NCBI GenBank assembly: GCA_911728435.2
Contig: OU452206.1
Location: forward strand, 13,732,297-13,796,296
DNA: 64,000 bases
Direction of reading: 5' to 3'
Source: Apoderus coryli
Lineage: Eukaryota; Arthropoda; Insecta; Coleoptera; Attelabidae
Below are positions 31,120 through 42,198 of the stretch, one piece after another. The first letter of the stretch is position 1. Each line of letters begins with the position of its first letter. A program made the position numbers and the translations under genes. The notes below the pieces were generated by a model. It ran no database searches, was not told the origin of the DNA, and saw only the letters and a list, made by a program, of their open reading frames with translations.

Positions 31120-31231
31120 AATTTTGTCATAGAGAATCCTTCAAGCGAGTTGCTCAAGGATAATAGCCCTCGGCCTGCGGCCTTGGGCCATTATCAAGCA
31201 ACACGCTTTCGGCATTCTCTATGACAAAATT
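31120..31231. repeat. hairpin downstream of the Crypton gene
   Basis: TTTGTCATAGAGAAT at 31124-31138 pairs with ATTCTCTATGACAAA near 31214-31228; inner parts GAGTTGCTCAAGGATAATAG / CCATTATCAAGCAAC pair again around a GC-rich centre CTCGGCCTGCGGCCTTGGG. A 110-nt imperfect palindrome unusually GC-rich for this window, about 150 bp beyond the recombinase stop. Could belong to the Crypton 3' region. Confidence 0.65.
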
Positions 31232-31795
31232 ATCTCGGTATTACTACTGAAAATTTGTCAGTCAGTCCAGCATTTTGTATGATACTACCACAGCATAGAT
31301 ACAGCACAATCACTCTGTCCAAAATGAAAAGTACGAGTGTATGCTGCTGCGCCTATTGTTAGCAGTCCAGGAATCCGGTCGCCCGGGTGGTTTTTCAAAT
31401 TGGTGAAATAATTTGAAAGAACAGGAGCAGTTTTTGATATTAATGTTTTTTTTATCAAAAATAACTTTTTTTCGTATTTTTCAATTTTTGGTTCATTGCT
31501 CCTCTTGTTAACCGCATCCTTGGACATGCTGTATATTTAAATGCAATGATGATACCGCAAAAAAATTTACTAATTTGATGAACCAATAGTGTTTGCTTTA
31601 TAATATATCCTGCTTCAAAAATGTTCACAAAATGTTTATTAATCGAAAACACATAAGAGTATTGGGGACTAGTTTCGGCCTAAGCTATCATCGGTCAAAA
31701 ATTAAAGCAAACGCAATATCAACAACGTACGTCAAAGAAATTAGTTGTTGCAAAGTAGTAAACCATTGTAGCGTTCCAAAATCAAAGCATTTCAA
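31232..31795. other. no gene recognised
   Basis: Contains a short minus frame at 31285-31527 (MSKDAVNKRSNEPKIEKY...) with no recognised domain. Confidence 0.35.
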
Positions 31796-32698
31796 TTAAA
31801 AAGCATAACAAACGGTGCCGTTGTGGAGCAAAATTTCACAATATTTCACATATAAAACATTACTTACAATGTGCCTGTGCCGTATATAGGCAATAACGCG
31901 GCTAATGTTGTCCTCCAAGTGGTCAGTCGTTAGGGGCTTATCGGCGTAGACTAGCGACTTCACATATCCCCACAGAAAATAATCTAGCGGCGTTAAATCG
32001 CACGATCTTGGAGGACAATTCACGTGTCCGAAACACAATAAATAAATTGTATTGTTGAAACCACAGCTCCTGCAGATCAGGGTTGTTCAATTGATGAACG
32101 AAAAAGTCAGTAATCATGGCTCTATAGCGGTCACCATTGACTGTAACGTTCTGAACAGCATCGTTTTTAAAGAAGTACGGACCAATGATTCCATCAGCCC
32201 ATAAAGCACACCAAACAGTCAGTTTTGCTGAATGTAACGGTATCTCAACATACACTTAATTAAGGATCACCATTACTCCAAATACGGCAGATTTGTTTAT
32301 TGACGTATCCACTCAACAAAAAGTGAGCTTCATCGCTTATGAAAATCGGGATCAACGGCAATCTTGTTTTGGGGCCATTCACCGAATTTACGCCTTGCTA
32401 GGTGATCGTGTGGCTTCAATTGCTGCACAAGTGGGATTTTGTAAGCACGCAAATCAAGATGGCTACGCTACGCTCTACAGCAGCAATGACTTCTTCTGTA
32501 CGCACTGTACGACGTCTCTGTGGTTGCGTATTATGATTTAGTGTTAACGTGGTACAAAAAGGTTCCATAGTTAATCGAATTAATTGCTCTGATGGACGAT
32601 TATGTTGAGCGTAAAATAGACGTATTTCGAACAGAACCATGATTTTCAAAATACATTTGCACAATCTGGAAGCGTTGTTCAGGCGTCAGTCTATTCAT
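31796..32698 (-). pseudogene. mariner-type transposase (DUF4817 HTH), near full length, decayed
   Basis: The minus strand starts ATG at 32698 with MNRLTPEQRFQIVQMYFENH (DUF4817-type helix-turn-helix). It continues through frameshifts via TEEVIAAVERSV, SDEAHFLLSGYVNKQ (first catalytic Asp), LTVWCALWADGIIGPYFF, LQELWFQQ (the Asp after QQ is lost), then CPPRSCDLTPLDYFLWGYVKS (third Asp present) and ends near 31796. At least three frame breaks. Same lineage as 9950-10275 and as the intact gene at 54114-55187, but a different, older copy. TIRs were not found. Confidence 0.8.
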
Positions 32699-34206
32699 GT
32701 CTCCTAAAATCCTGACACAAATAAAAAATTAAGACACAGTAATTCCTTTAACACTAAACATAATATTATGCTAATAGAGACAGTGCTTTTCGTTACCCCC
32801 ACATTTCTTCAACTTAACTTCTTGCCTACATTTGGTAGAAAGGCGGAGCCCTCAAATACTTCCCTTTTATCAATATCCCGTTAGAGATCGGATCCTCTAT
32901 GTATAGATATTCAGTCCCATGGAGACAGATCGCCGTCGTTTCACTATTCTCAAATTATATTACCACAGAAACTCGCTAGCTACGTGAGCCTATTGTCAAA
33001 TAAATAAATAAAATTTGGATAATGTTACGTTTTAAAATAATGCATTTTGCATAATGTTACGAAGACGTCCCTTCCAAGAAAAGTCTCAATTTCCATTCGG
33101 AAATGGTATTTGGTGAATGTGAGTTGGATATTTAAAATAATGCAAATGAATCTATGGATCATATAAATCGTATGAAAACATAGTGATGCTAAATTTTAAT
33201 TTATTTTACGATTTGTCCAATTAGTGTGTTGGGCGGAAGATATCTTAAGATCTATAAGCGATAGACAAAAAAATCCTTTGCAAAACTTTTAGGCACTGAA
33301 GAGATGTACAAACCAAAAATGTTACAGGGTAATCCAGAAACGCACAACAGACCAAACTTGCTTTTTCTTAACGTGACACCCTGTATTTTTTAACATAAAT
33401 AAATGGCGCTCTAAATGACAAGAAAAATGACATAAGGGTTGACATGTCTAGGTTGAGTAGTTTTTGAAATATTTGTAAATAAGGGTTGATTTTGACATCA
33501 ATTTAAGGCGTTGTGGTTACTATACAGAAACAAAAAACCAAACAAACCAATTTTTGTGTCAGGACCATTTGAATTCTCCTCTTTTCTCCGTTTTCCTGGA
33601 TTTTATTGACATGTAGTTAGTAATTTTTATGGGAAAACGTTAAATGTGACACCCTGTAAATACGCTCAGATTCAAGAAGTCCCTTTCCTATACTTTTTAT
33701 TGATATCATTTCATACAACATTATTAAAAATAAAAGAAAAAATTGCGTCGACAAAAATGTTTGTCATTTTAATTAATTTGATTGTCTATTTAGAAACAAA
33801 AAAGTTAAATTACAGCTTTAGTTTAATAACTAGGCTCAAATTATTTTCCAGAGAGATAACAGTATACGGTGGTTTTTGAAACAAAATATACACTTGGGGA
33901 AATTAAGATTATGTTTAGTTAAACATCTGAACGTGTGTCGGGTGTAAATATATTTCGGATTAATTACGCTATTGCGTAAATAATAAGTACGAGTTGTAAG
34001 ATAGCGATAATTTCAAAAACAGTTCACAAATAATGTAAAAAGTGCTCAAAAATGCCAATGCGTATTGAAGCAGTAATCAGCCAAAAAGGCGAAGATGATT
34101 GCTGCTATTTGGTCCCGTTGCTTCTTATTAATCGGCATTTTTTGTTTGATGTTGCAGGATATTTTTTTCGCAGTTACGAAAAAATGTTGTATTTGAGGCT
34201 AATATT
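32699..34206. other. no gene recognised; small TIR fragments
   Basis: 33325-33395 and 33640-33656 show TTACAGGGTAA.. and ..GTGACACCCTGTA ends of short mariner-type MITE pieces. The plus frame at 34052-34270 (MPMRIEAVISQKGEDDCCYL..) is not assignable; it vaguely resembles a FLYWCH N-terminus but lacks the Cys/His set. Confidence 0.4.
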
Positions 34207-35310
34207 AAATAATAATAATAATAAACAGTTTATTTGCAGTCATATACAAAGAAAAATTTACAATGCATAACGTGTAAACATAATAAAAACGCAATCACAA
34301 TTACAATATAACAACAAAAAGAAAACAAAATTAAAATAAAATAAAATTTGAAATCATAACAACTACACAATATGAAAATTAAACTAAATTTAATAGTTTT
34401 CTTCTAAGAAGTACACGAAACGTTGTTATTTTAGAAGTCTTAAAATTGTGAGGAATTCCATTGTAGACGTTATAGGAAAAGGATCGCTCGAATAACAAGG
34501 TGCAATGAGCTGGAGGAGACAATAAACCCCTAAACCTCAGATTAAGATTGTGTACATCAGAGCTAAACCTAATCTTTTCGAACAAATATGGTGGATGCCC
34601 GTCAAGCAGTAATTTGTGATAAAAGCATGCAGCGTGATGAAATCGTCTATCTTTCATAGAAAGCCATTTTGCACTAACCAATTTGTGGCTTATTGGATCA
34701 TATTTTCTAATTCCATATACATACCTTAAACAGGACTTTTGTACACGCTGAATACGATCTTGATCTGACTTCAACAAACAAGGACCATACACAATATCAC
34801 AATAATTGCACAAGAGTGTCTGTTAATTTTATTTTTAAATGTGTTGTAAGACAATGTCTGTGCGGATATAACATTTTCAATGTGGAATATGCTTTACTTA
34901 TGCATTTAGTTATGTGACCCGTAAAGCGCAGATCCGTGTCCATTTCAACCCCTAAATTCCTCGCTGACTGACAAAATGCGATGGGCGTACCATCAATGTC
35001 AACCCTAAGACCCTGATCCACGAATGCCCTGCTTCTACCAAAAGCCAATATCTTTGTCTTAGGTGGATTAATTCTTAATTGGTGTGCACTGGACCAAGTT
35101 ATAAGAGAAGTTAAGTCTTGTTTTATTGGATTTGAAGCAACAGAGATATCTTCAGGATTAAATGAAAATCTCAGCTGACTGTCATCAGCGTACATATAGG
35201 GACTACAAAAATTAAGACAGCTTGGAAGGTTGGATGTATATATACAGAAAAGCAGAGGTCCCAATACTGATCCCTGAGGTACACCACAAGCTATGTAGCC
35301 CAAGTCAGAT
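34207..35310 (-). mobile_element. 5'-truncated LINE (Jockey/CR1-like) with (TTA)n tail
   Basis: Minus-strand RT gene followed by a 3' end AAATAAACTG(TTATTA)n, seen on the plus strand as (AATAAT)nAAACAGTTTATTTG at 34207-34240. Truncated at the 5' side near 35310, within the RT. Similar (TTA)n 3' ends lie near 50050 (+) and 55744 (-). Confidence 0.8.
34379..35303 (-). pseudogene. LINE reverse transcriptase C-terminal half, one frameshift
   Basis: 35303-34797 encodes GVPQGSVLGPLLFCIYTSNL, YMYADDSQLRF (catalytic YADD) and RNLGVEMDTDLRFTGHI, the palm and thumb of a Jockey/CR1-like RT. A one-base shift near 34805 moves to the second frame, 34813-34379, with NYCDIVYGPCLLKSDQDRIQ and LRYVYGIRKYDPIS, the usual C-terminal 'thumb-tail' of these LINEs. 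The overlap is a frameshift, not two genes. No endonuclease domain is left. Confidence 0.85.
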
Positions 35311-36226
35311 CTTCCATTAAGGGTAATTCCAAAAATGATAAAAATACCGTATGTTATGAGAAATACCTACATCATTTTAGTTTTTTAATACGTTTTCGCT
35401 AATATGACAAATTACATGATAGTTGGGCCAACTTCACTGAGACAGGGTTCGTATATGTAAAAACTATTAGTAATAAGACAATTACTTCTTATTCATAAGG
35501 CTCGTGCATAATTAATATACGCATATAGATGTTTAAGGGTTTTTACGATCAACGACAATGTTTAATTTGCAAAAAAGATAGTTACCTAAGTTGTATTCGC
35601 GACGTTCGCAAATGTAATTGTATAATATGGAGTTGGACATTAATATATCGAAAGACGCAAAGAAAGCTTGTCAATAATCATATTTTCTGAAGATGCCGAC
35701 CAGTCCTGCTGTCGAAACGTCGGGAATTTATAGAAGAGGACAACCTATTAAGCAGTTGAATTGTGAAATTCTCAGGAGACGGTCGCGAAAGCACTACAAA
35801 TATTGTTAGACTTTATTCATAAAACAGTTAATTTGCTCCACTAGACCTGATCTTGAAACAACTGGAGTTACATCTCTTGGTATAATGAAAGAAAAATACT
35901 AGCAGTGCGTTTAATACTATTACAATTTTAATATTGTATAAATAAATATAGCAGGCGCTTTATCTGGTTTAAAATATTGAATAACATTACAGGATGCATT
36001 TGTAAATTTAATCAGGACAACGTAGGTATGTTATGCGAAACGTATGTGATAACGCTGTCATTTTAAAAGAACGATTGCACCTACGGGATATAGCATGTTT
36101 TCCCAACAGAAATATCCCAAATTTATTCACATATTTGTATTATAATGTTATTTTCTGCTATAATATTATATTGAGCGTACCATTAGCGGCACCTATAGCT
36201 TTCTATGTAAACAGGAGAAAATCAGA
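35311..36226. other. no gene; one hammerhead-like motif
   Basis: No gene recognised. 35687-35721 holds a hammerhead-like motif annotated separately. Confidence 0.4.
35687..35721 (+). ncRNA. hammerhead-ribozyme-like motif
   Basis: CTGAAGA TGCCGACC...GTC GAAACGTC: conserved boxes CUGANGA and GAAA, then AC/GU with C as the residue at the would-be cleavage site. Stem II pairing is weak (GAC...GTC with mismatches). Stem I is not clear. Form matches PLE-associated motifs at 4001-4034 and 3742-3778. Confidence 0.45.
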
Positions 36227-36234
36227 CGGTCACA

Positions 36235-37272
36235 CAGTGGCGTATTAACCCCCATTTCCGCCCGAAGCCCTTTAAAATGTTGCGCCCCTAGATTTTCTTC
36301 TTGCTTTGGCTTGAGCAAAAACATCTACAATATTATCAAAGCTAATACCGCTTAGAAGATTACTCTCGATGCACATTATGGCGAAAGCATTCAATTTATT
36401 GCGGGATAAGATCGACCTGCAGTAGGTGTTGACCCTCTTTAGTACCGAAAAAGACTTTTCTCCCGTACAGTTGGTAACCGCCTTATACAAGCGAAAATTC
36501 TGAACAAATTTGATAAATTGGGCAAATCATCATGAATGTTTTGACTTTTCAATTCTTTTAGCAAGTCCAGCGGTCTATTCGATGAGAGACCAAGGGCTTT
36601 TAATTGAAGGATCTCCCCTTCTAATTGGACATCAATATAATTTTTATAAGTTTCAATCAAACTTGAACATTTTTCTTTAACTTCGGCTGTAATCATGGAT
36701 GGTAGTTCATTTAAAAATCCAAATTCTGCATGAATCTCCAGATACGCCTCTCGCCTCTTAGAAACTTCCGTTTTGAGCTTGCCTATCAGTGAAGGAAAAC
36801 TTGACCACGAAATTTATCTCTGCCTTGAAACTCAACGTCATCATCGTCCCTCGAGTCATCAAAATGTAACTTTCTTTTCTTTTTTCTTCTAAGGTCAAGT
36901 TGGTAACTTTCATTTTTGCACAAGTTAACAAAAGAATATAATAAATCATATAATAAAATTACAGTGGCAAGATCTACATTCACAGCCTGAAGTTTTTTAT
37001 TTGTTTCGTTGAATCGCTCCAGTACTTTATTCCAAAAGCATGTCATAAAAGCAGTTTCAAGATAACTCAGTTTTTCTCTCTTCAATTCCTCTATTGTACG
37101 ACCGATCGGCCACTGGGATTGAAAACATGAGACAATCGCGCGCTGATCATTTTTATTTTATTTTTTTTTTTTAACTTACATTCTCCATGTTCTACCTCTG
37201 GTCGAGAATGTTGCCCTAAAATCTTGCGCCCGAAGCCTGGGCTTCTTAGGCTTCTGCGATAATACGCCACTG
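36235..37272 (-). mobile_element. hAT element, internally deleted, 1038 bp
   Basis: TIRs CAGTGGCGTATTA and TAATACGCCACTG, flanked by CGGTCACA / CGGTCATA, an 8-bp target duplication with one mismatch. It carries fragments of a hAT transposase on the minus strand. The shared CAGTGGCG end links it with the MITE at 15466-16076. Confidence 0.9.
36272..37085 (-). pseudogene. hAT transposase remnant with dimerisation domain
   Basis: Minus-strand pieces: 37085-36786 (MKREKLSYLETAFMTCFWNK..), 36696-36439, and 36490-36272. The last has NCTGEKSFSVLKRVNTYCRS and LNAFAIMCIESNL, the C-terminal hAT dimerisation (Dimer_Tnp_hAT) signature, where active copies read 'AERSFS-LKxIK-YLRS'. The N-terminal BED finger and most of the RNase H core are missing. 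Frames change between pieces. Confidence 0.85.
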
Positions 37273-37699
37273 CGGTCATACATTTCAAAGGTTATTGCCT
37301 ATTGTCTGAGGTTTATACAGTTTATTTTGGTTTTTCAGTTTTCCATGATTTTGTTTTTTATTTTACTCAAGTTAGTACGCCTATAAAAAGAGTGTGATAA
37401 TAAATAACTAAGACTAAAGGTAATAAAAAATAAATAAAAGCGCTGATGTCATAATAACCCTATATATTAGGAAGTATAAGGTCTATGTGATCATAATTGC
37501 GGACAAGTTTCGCCAGAAACGATCGGTGGTTGACTCAAATTGTCAATTCTTCTACGATACTTGAACAGAACGGTAGCGATGGCCTTTTACCTTTCAAAGC
37601 AACAGAAAATCGGTTTGGCAATAACTTTTTAATGCTTGAGTGAAGAAGAAAAACAAAGAAAAAAAGACGTTTAACTTATTTAAGCTTTTATATAATAAA

Positions 37700-37945
37700 A
37701 AAAACTCGGTTGTGTCCTCCAAAACTTTCCCGACAAGTTATAACGTAACGAAACAGAATTTTAATAATGATTATTATTATAATTGTATTATTTTCATTAT
37801 TTCCAATAAACTAATGTAACAAACTAACTACTTTATTCAAAAATTAAAAAAAAAGTATTGCCAGAGATAGGACTCGAACCCGTAACCTTCCGCATGCGAA
37901 GCGAACGCCCTACCAATAACGCAACCCGGTGAGAAACGGCTGGAC
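37700..37945 (-). repeat. tRNA-Ala-headed SINE
   Basis: Minus strand: a tRNA-like head (37930-37861) with Pol III B box GGTTCGAGTCC, an A-box-like TTGCGTTATTGG, and an anticodon arm TTCGC-TTCGCAT-GCGGA giving CGC (Ala). Then follows a body toward 37700 that contains CTGTTTCGTTACGTTATAAC and TCGGGAAAGTTTTGGAGG. The acceptor stem does not pair, so it is not a tRNA gene. The body recurs at 46425-46620 (-) and 57083-57215 (+). Confidence 0.75.
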
Positions 37946-37964
37946 ATAGGTATACCATATTATA

Positions 37965-38121
37965 CCCACTTCCGGTATAACCGGAAGTACTAGATTTTTG
38001 AAAACATTTTAGGCGAATCGGGCCCGTTTACATAAGTACTACACCAGATTTTCAGATTGTTTTACACTGTAGTTTCTCCGCATAATCGATTGGAAACCCT
38101 TCCTGGTGGGACACCCGGTAT
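37965..38121 (-). repeat. MITE family A, half copy
   Basis: Matches the right arm of 8514-8936 (ACTTCCGGTATAACCGGAAG, CTACACCAGATTTTCAGATT, CTTCCTGGTGGGACACCCGG). Only one arm is present. Confidence 0.75.
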
Positions 38122-38694
38122 ATCTAATATAAAATAATGAACACGTAATATACAAGAGTTGATTATTTAATATGGATGTCATCAGAGACAAAAAGTCCAA
38201 CCCTGCCTAACCCTTTTAGTATTCCCTAAAGGTGTCATATAGGAGGACGTGAAAAAATATACTAGAATAATAATTTGTCACAGCATATTACTTTATGCGA
38301 TTTATCATGTTTTTGTACAGTGTGTCCCCGATGCTAAAAATTCGCATAAATTCTATAAAATTTGAAGGCAATTTTAACTTTTACGACAGACAAAGCAACC
38401 AATGCAATTTTATTATCGCTTTGGAAAATGACTTAATACTGTCTTATTTGCTACAATTTGACAAGAAAGAAAAAACCAAGAAAACTTTAACAATTTAAGA
38501 TTTTTTTAGGTGAATTTTATAACACATCAAATATTGTTAGAATCCTATAGAGAATAAAAAAAATAATATACAGGGGGTTACATAAGAAAAACATATGCAA
38601 TTACTCCGACACTACCAACTTCAAACAAAAAGTCACATGTGCGAGCGTATGTTCCAAAAATTTGATTGAATGCATGACTTCTAGTTCGCACTGT
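38122..38694. other. no gene recognised
   Basis: AT-rich DNA. Frame 38295-38498 has no known domain. Confidence 0.35.
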
Positions 38695-39705
38695 ATACAC
38701 TGTGTCCAAGATAAGAATGGGATAGCATTGGAATCTTGGTCATTTCGCCGACCAAACACTATTGCAACAGTTTTGTCCGGATTTAACTTAAGGCAATGCG
38801 CCTAAGCAAACTCACCCAATTTAAGCAAATCAGCATTGATACTAGCAACCGCTCGCAGAGCATCAAAAGGGCTAAACGAAAAATACAATTGGGTGTCATC
38901 CGCATAGTAATGCTGTTCACATAATCTAAAGACTGACGGAAAGTGAAACGTGTATACAGTAAATAAAAGAGGTCCCAGTATAGATCCCTGTGGTACCCAT
39001 GTAGAAATGGGCGAGTATGTTGATTTTATGCTTTCATAAGTGACTGCCTGCAGTCTACAATTGAGATAAGAAGACATCAGCTGTACCGAGGAGTCTGATA
39101 GTCCAACACCATTAGACGGTGATCCAGAGTATCACACGCCTTGGAGAAATCCAAAAGCACAAGCACAGTGAGTTTTCACCTAGCAGTAGCAGTCATCTGT
39201 TATTTTGAGTAAAGCAGAGACACAATCATGCCCAGACCTGAATCCAGACTGCATTCCTGGAATGACATTCTTGCTATGCAAGTACTGGCGCAGTTGCCTC
39301 TCCATTATCTTCTCCAGAACCTTTGAAAAAGTTGGAAGAAGACTAAATAAGTGCCAAACTATGGCGATTTTTCTTGAATAATTTTAAATAACAGCTAAAA
39401 ACACTGAAAACTTGTTTCAACCATTACGTGTGATATGCAACCTATTTTTGAATTGAAAATGTCTTTAAATTTAAGAACAAAAAATCCAGGGCCGTATTTA
39501 AAAAACAAAGTTGATGATATTTTTTCAAAAACGAAACGTCGTAGTGACAATTTGTAAACTGTATCTTTTGTTCCTCAAAAAGTAACTATAAGGAAGTGTT
39601 TTTAATTTTTTTATACCTGTAAAAATTATGTCAGAAATAAATAAAATCTAAAATCGCAAAAAATTCCAATCCTATCCCATTCTTATCTTGGATACAGTGT
39701 ATATG
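38695..39705. mobile_element. family B TIR element interrupted by a LINE
   Basis: TIRs ATACACTGTGTCCAAGATAA (38695) and its inverted partner ending 39705, matching for about 43 bp. Interior right part 39346-39705 is family B sequence in minus orientation. Near the left TIR, 38740-39345 is LINE RT sequence inserted into it. Confidence 0.75.
38740..39345 (-). pseudogene. LINE reverse transcriptase fragment
   Basis: Minus frame 39077-38802 encodes VPQGSILGPLLFTVYTFHF and YYADDTQLYFSF (catalytic YADD) of a Jockey-like RT; upstream 39345-39080 keeps broken pieces such as DFSKACDTLDH. Truncated at both sides within the family B element. Confidence 0.8.
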
Positions 39706-40839
39706 CTGAACAGATATACAGGTGGTTTGTCTCTACGTATTTGTCATTGCCTAATCTCGTACACAGGGGAGATATCATTGGCTTTGTACAACAGTCACGT
39801 TTGACAAATCAATTTATGAGACAACCTGTATATTATGGTATTAAACCAAACTTTGGTTAACTGTATGTATCTTACCATTAAAATATTGTTGTTGTTTTTT
39901 TTTTAAACATGACTAGTATTAGAACATAAAAATAAATTCTATTTAAAAACACTTTCAGAAATCATCAAGTAAAACGATTTAGCTGAAATGGGATAGCAAC
40001 CAGTCAGCAGACAGTTTATCGGTTTCAATTTATGCAATAGCTGGGATGCAATTTGCAGAGAATGTACACGCTAGAATTCCCATTTATCAAGAGCTGTTTA
40101 TGAAGCTAGTTATCCCTGCGAGGTATGCTTCAGGCTGTTCGGTTCTCTCTCATCGAAGTTCGGATGAATTCATGGGCGGTACAATATTTTTTCCATAAAG
40201 TAATTTTATAAAGTATGACAAATTGATGTTATAACTTGACCTTACCTCCATAGGTAAAAAATTAAACTTGTTTTGAAATTAATAAGTTTGAAGCAAAGTA
40301 ATTTGTTAATAGTTTGCTTCTACGCCAAATATGAGCAATTTTCACTCACTAAATTACATGATCCTTTTGCAAAATTAGTTGATAATTTAGTGAGAAATTG
40401 AACTCCTAACCAATTCCAATTTCTGTGTGTCGTTCCTTTTATACAAATATATCTCTGGGAGGTAAATTAGCATTACTTTTTGTAAAATTTTGCCTGTTTG
40501 GCAATCTTTCATCTTATTTTTACTACCCGGTGGCACGTAAACACTAAAAGAAAATCTATCCAAGAGTATCTTAAAATTATATCCAAAATTCAGCTCAATT
40601 GGTTAAAGCGTTTAGGCGCTATCGTGGAAGAGTACATACATACACACACACAGGACACAGACAGACAGACTTCCATCTGGAAATGGTCTTAATCGTTTCA
40701 GGGAAGTTTTAAATGGTTATATCCGTCTTTATCTTTCCCTATGCGGGATCATCTGGCGTTGAATAATATTGAAAGTCTTCAATACACTTTACCAAAACAC
40801 TGTTAGCATTGTCAAGGGAATCAGAACTTTAATTCTATC
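39706..40839. other. no gene; possible LINE/SINE tail
   Basis: 40598-40690 has AATTGGTTAAAGCGTTTAGG, CATACATACACACACACAGG, ACAGACAGACAGAC and CCATCTGGAAATGG, a motif order that recurs weakly at 5380-5440. Probably a retroposon 3' end. Remainder unassigned. Confidence 0.4.
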
Positions 40840-40899
40840 CAGAGGATGCTAACAGTTAGCGAAACGCTTGTTGAGAAAGATTACAAAAAAATGTGATAC

Positions 40900-42160
40900 G
40901 AAAAGTTTGGCAGCCCTCCTCAGAGTATCAGGAGTTACAATGTGTACGTATTCGCTGAAGAGGGTTGCTTCTGACATGTTGAAGTGTTTCTAATATTGAA
41001 GACTCTATGACAAGAAGCATCCATGTGCCTTTCCAATATTTACGAGCAGTCTGCCTAACTTTAAGGACCTTATAGCTGTTTCAACTACACCAAGATAGTT
41101 TAGCGTTGAAAAAGTTTCGAAACCAGAACTAGACATCCCTCTTGTTTCTTGGTGCAGATCAATGGCTTGCGGCTTTCCTCTTAACCAATTCGAGGTGGTT
41201 TCTAGCCATCAAGTCCTTCACTATGTCAAGTGCTTTATAAATTAGGTTTACTTGCTGGCGAAGTGATAAGTATGCTTAAATCGTCTTAAAAATCAATCAC
41301 TTGCACCTTTGCCTTTATTGATAGCGTCAAAACAGGGTATTTAATGATATTCACAGTAAGGGGCCCAGGCGAGGGAACTCCTCAAGTGCTGGGCCAAAAG
41401 CCAGCACCAGAGATATTGAAAACATATTCCCAAGCAGGAGCATGCATGATAGTGTAATGGGGCAGTTGAAACAGCTTACCATGTAATATGCGAGTGTGTA
41501 GCCTTGCAACGAAGGCAACACGCTAATTTTGGGCATGCGCTGATTGCGCCAGCAGACATTGACACCCAACACATAACTGAACTCCACAAGTTAGTGGAGG
41601 GTACAGGGTTGTTGGATTGGGTGGCATAAAATACGGGGACTTTTCACAATAAGCCCATGAGAATGCAGTGAAACCGGGGAGTCAAAAAAAAGGGAAGCGA
41701 AAACTGAACATTGAGGAATACCGGACGTTATTGGAACACCGCCGTCTTTCCCTTCTTTAATCTTTGTTTGCTAAAACACCCGTATTAGTTTGAGCAAAGT
41801 ACGCCTTTCCAATCTTTTCTTTGATCAGATGCTCGTGCAGTTTCATATTGGTGTCAATTAGGCATATCGGTCTATAAAAGGATGGGTTTCAAAGGGCTTT
41901 CCCGGATGATATTTTCTGTTGTAAAGGCTGAGAAGCTTATTTTAAACCTGAACGTTATTGTTCGAATTATAGATTTGTTAAATTAAGTATTCAAAGTATT
42001 CAACCTGACTGCGAGCTATCCAGAACGCTTCCCTCGTAATTCATAACGCCAGGTATTCGGGATTCACCCTTTCTTGAGCTAATAAATGCCCAGAATTTTC
42101 CCGGGTCACTCTTTATATTACGTTCCGTGCTGTGTGCATATCTCGTTAAGAAACTGTCAA
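40900..42160. pseudogene. LINE mosaic: RT pieces (-) and a zinc-knuckle piece (+)
   Basis: Minus strand 42160-41990 reads FLTRYAHSTERNIKSDPGKF and WAFISSRKG (linker before RT); 41890-41755 reads FYRPICLIDTNMKLHEHLIK (RT fingers motif); 41290-41060 reads IVKDLMARNHLELVKRKAA and FNAKLSWCS-like blocks. Plus strand 41340-41640 reads ETAYHVICECVALQRRQHAN and ITELHKLVEGTGLLDW, a C-terminal knuckle module as in other LINEs. So at least two LINE copies in opposite orientation are joined. All are broken by stops. Confidence 0.65.
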
Positions 42161-42198
42161 GAAACTTATTAACAATGGTACAATTTCATTGACACAAT

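Noticed and set aside
34052..34270. FLYWCH zinc finger gene
   Set aside because: Only a vague N-terminal likeness; required Cys and His are missing.
34797..34813. Overlapping frames as two adjacent LINE genes
   Set aside because: Protein homology runs continuously across the overlap; it is a one-base frameshift.
37861..37930. Possible tRNA-Ala gene on the minus strand
   Set aside because: Good B box and anticodon arm, but the acceptor stem does not pair and the body recurs in other repeats, so it is a SINE head.
40840..40868. Another hammerhead-like motif (CAGAGGATGCTAAC..GTTAGC GAAACGC)
   Set aside because: Good stem II and GAAAC, but CAGA instead of CTGA and no U before the cleavage position; at best a relic.
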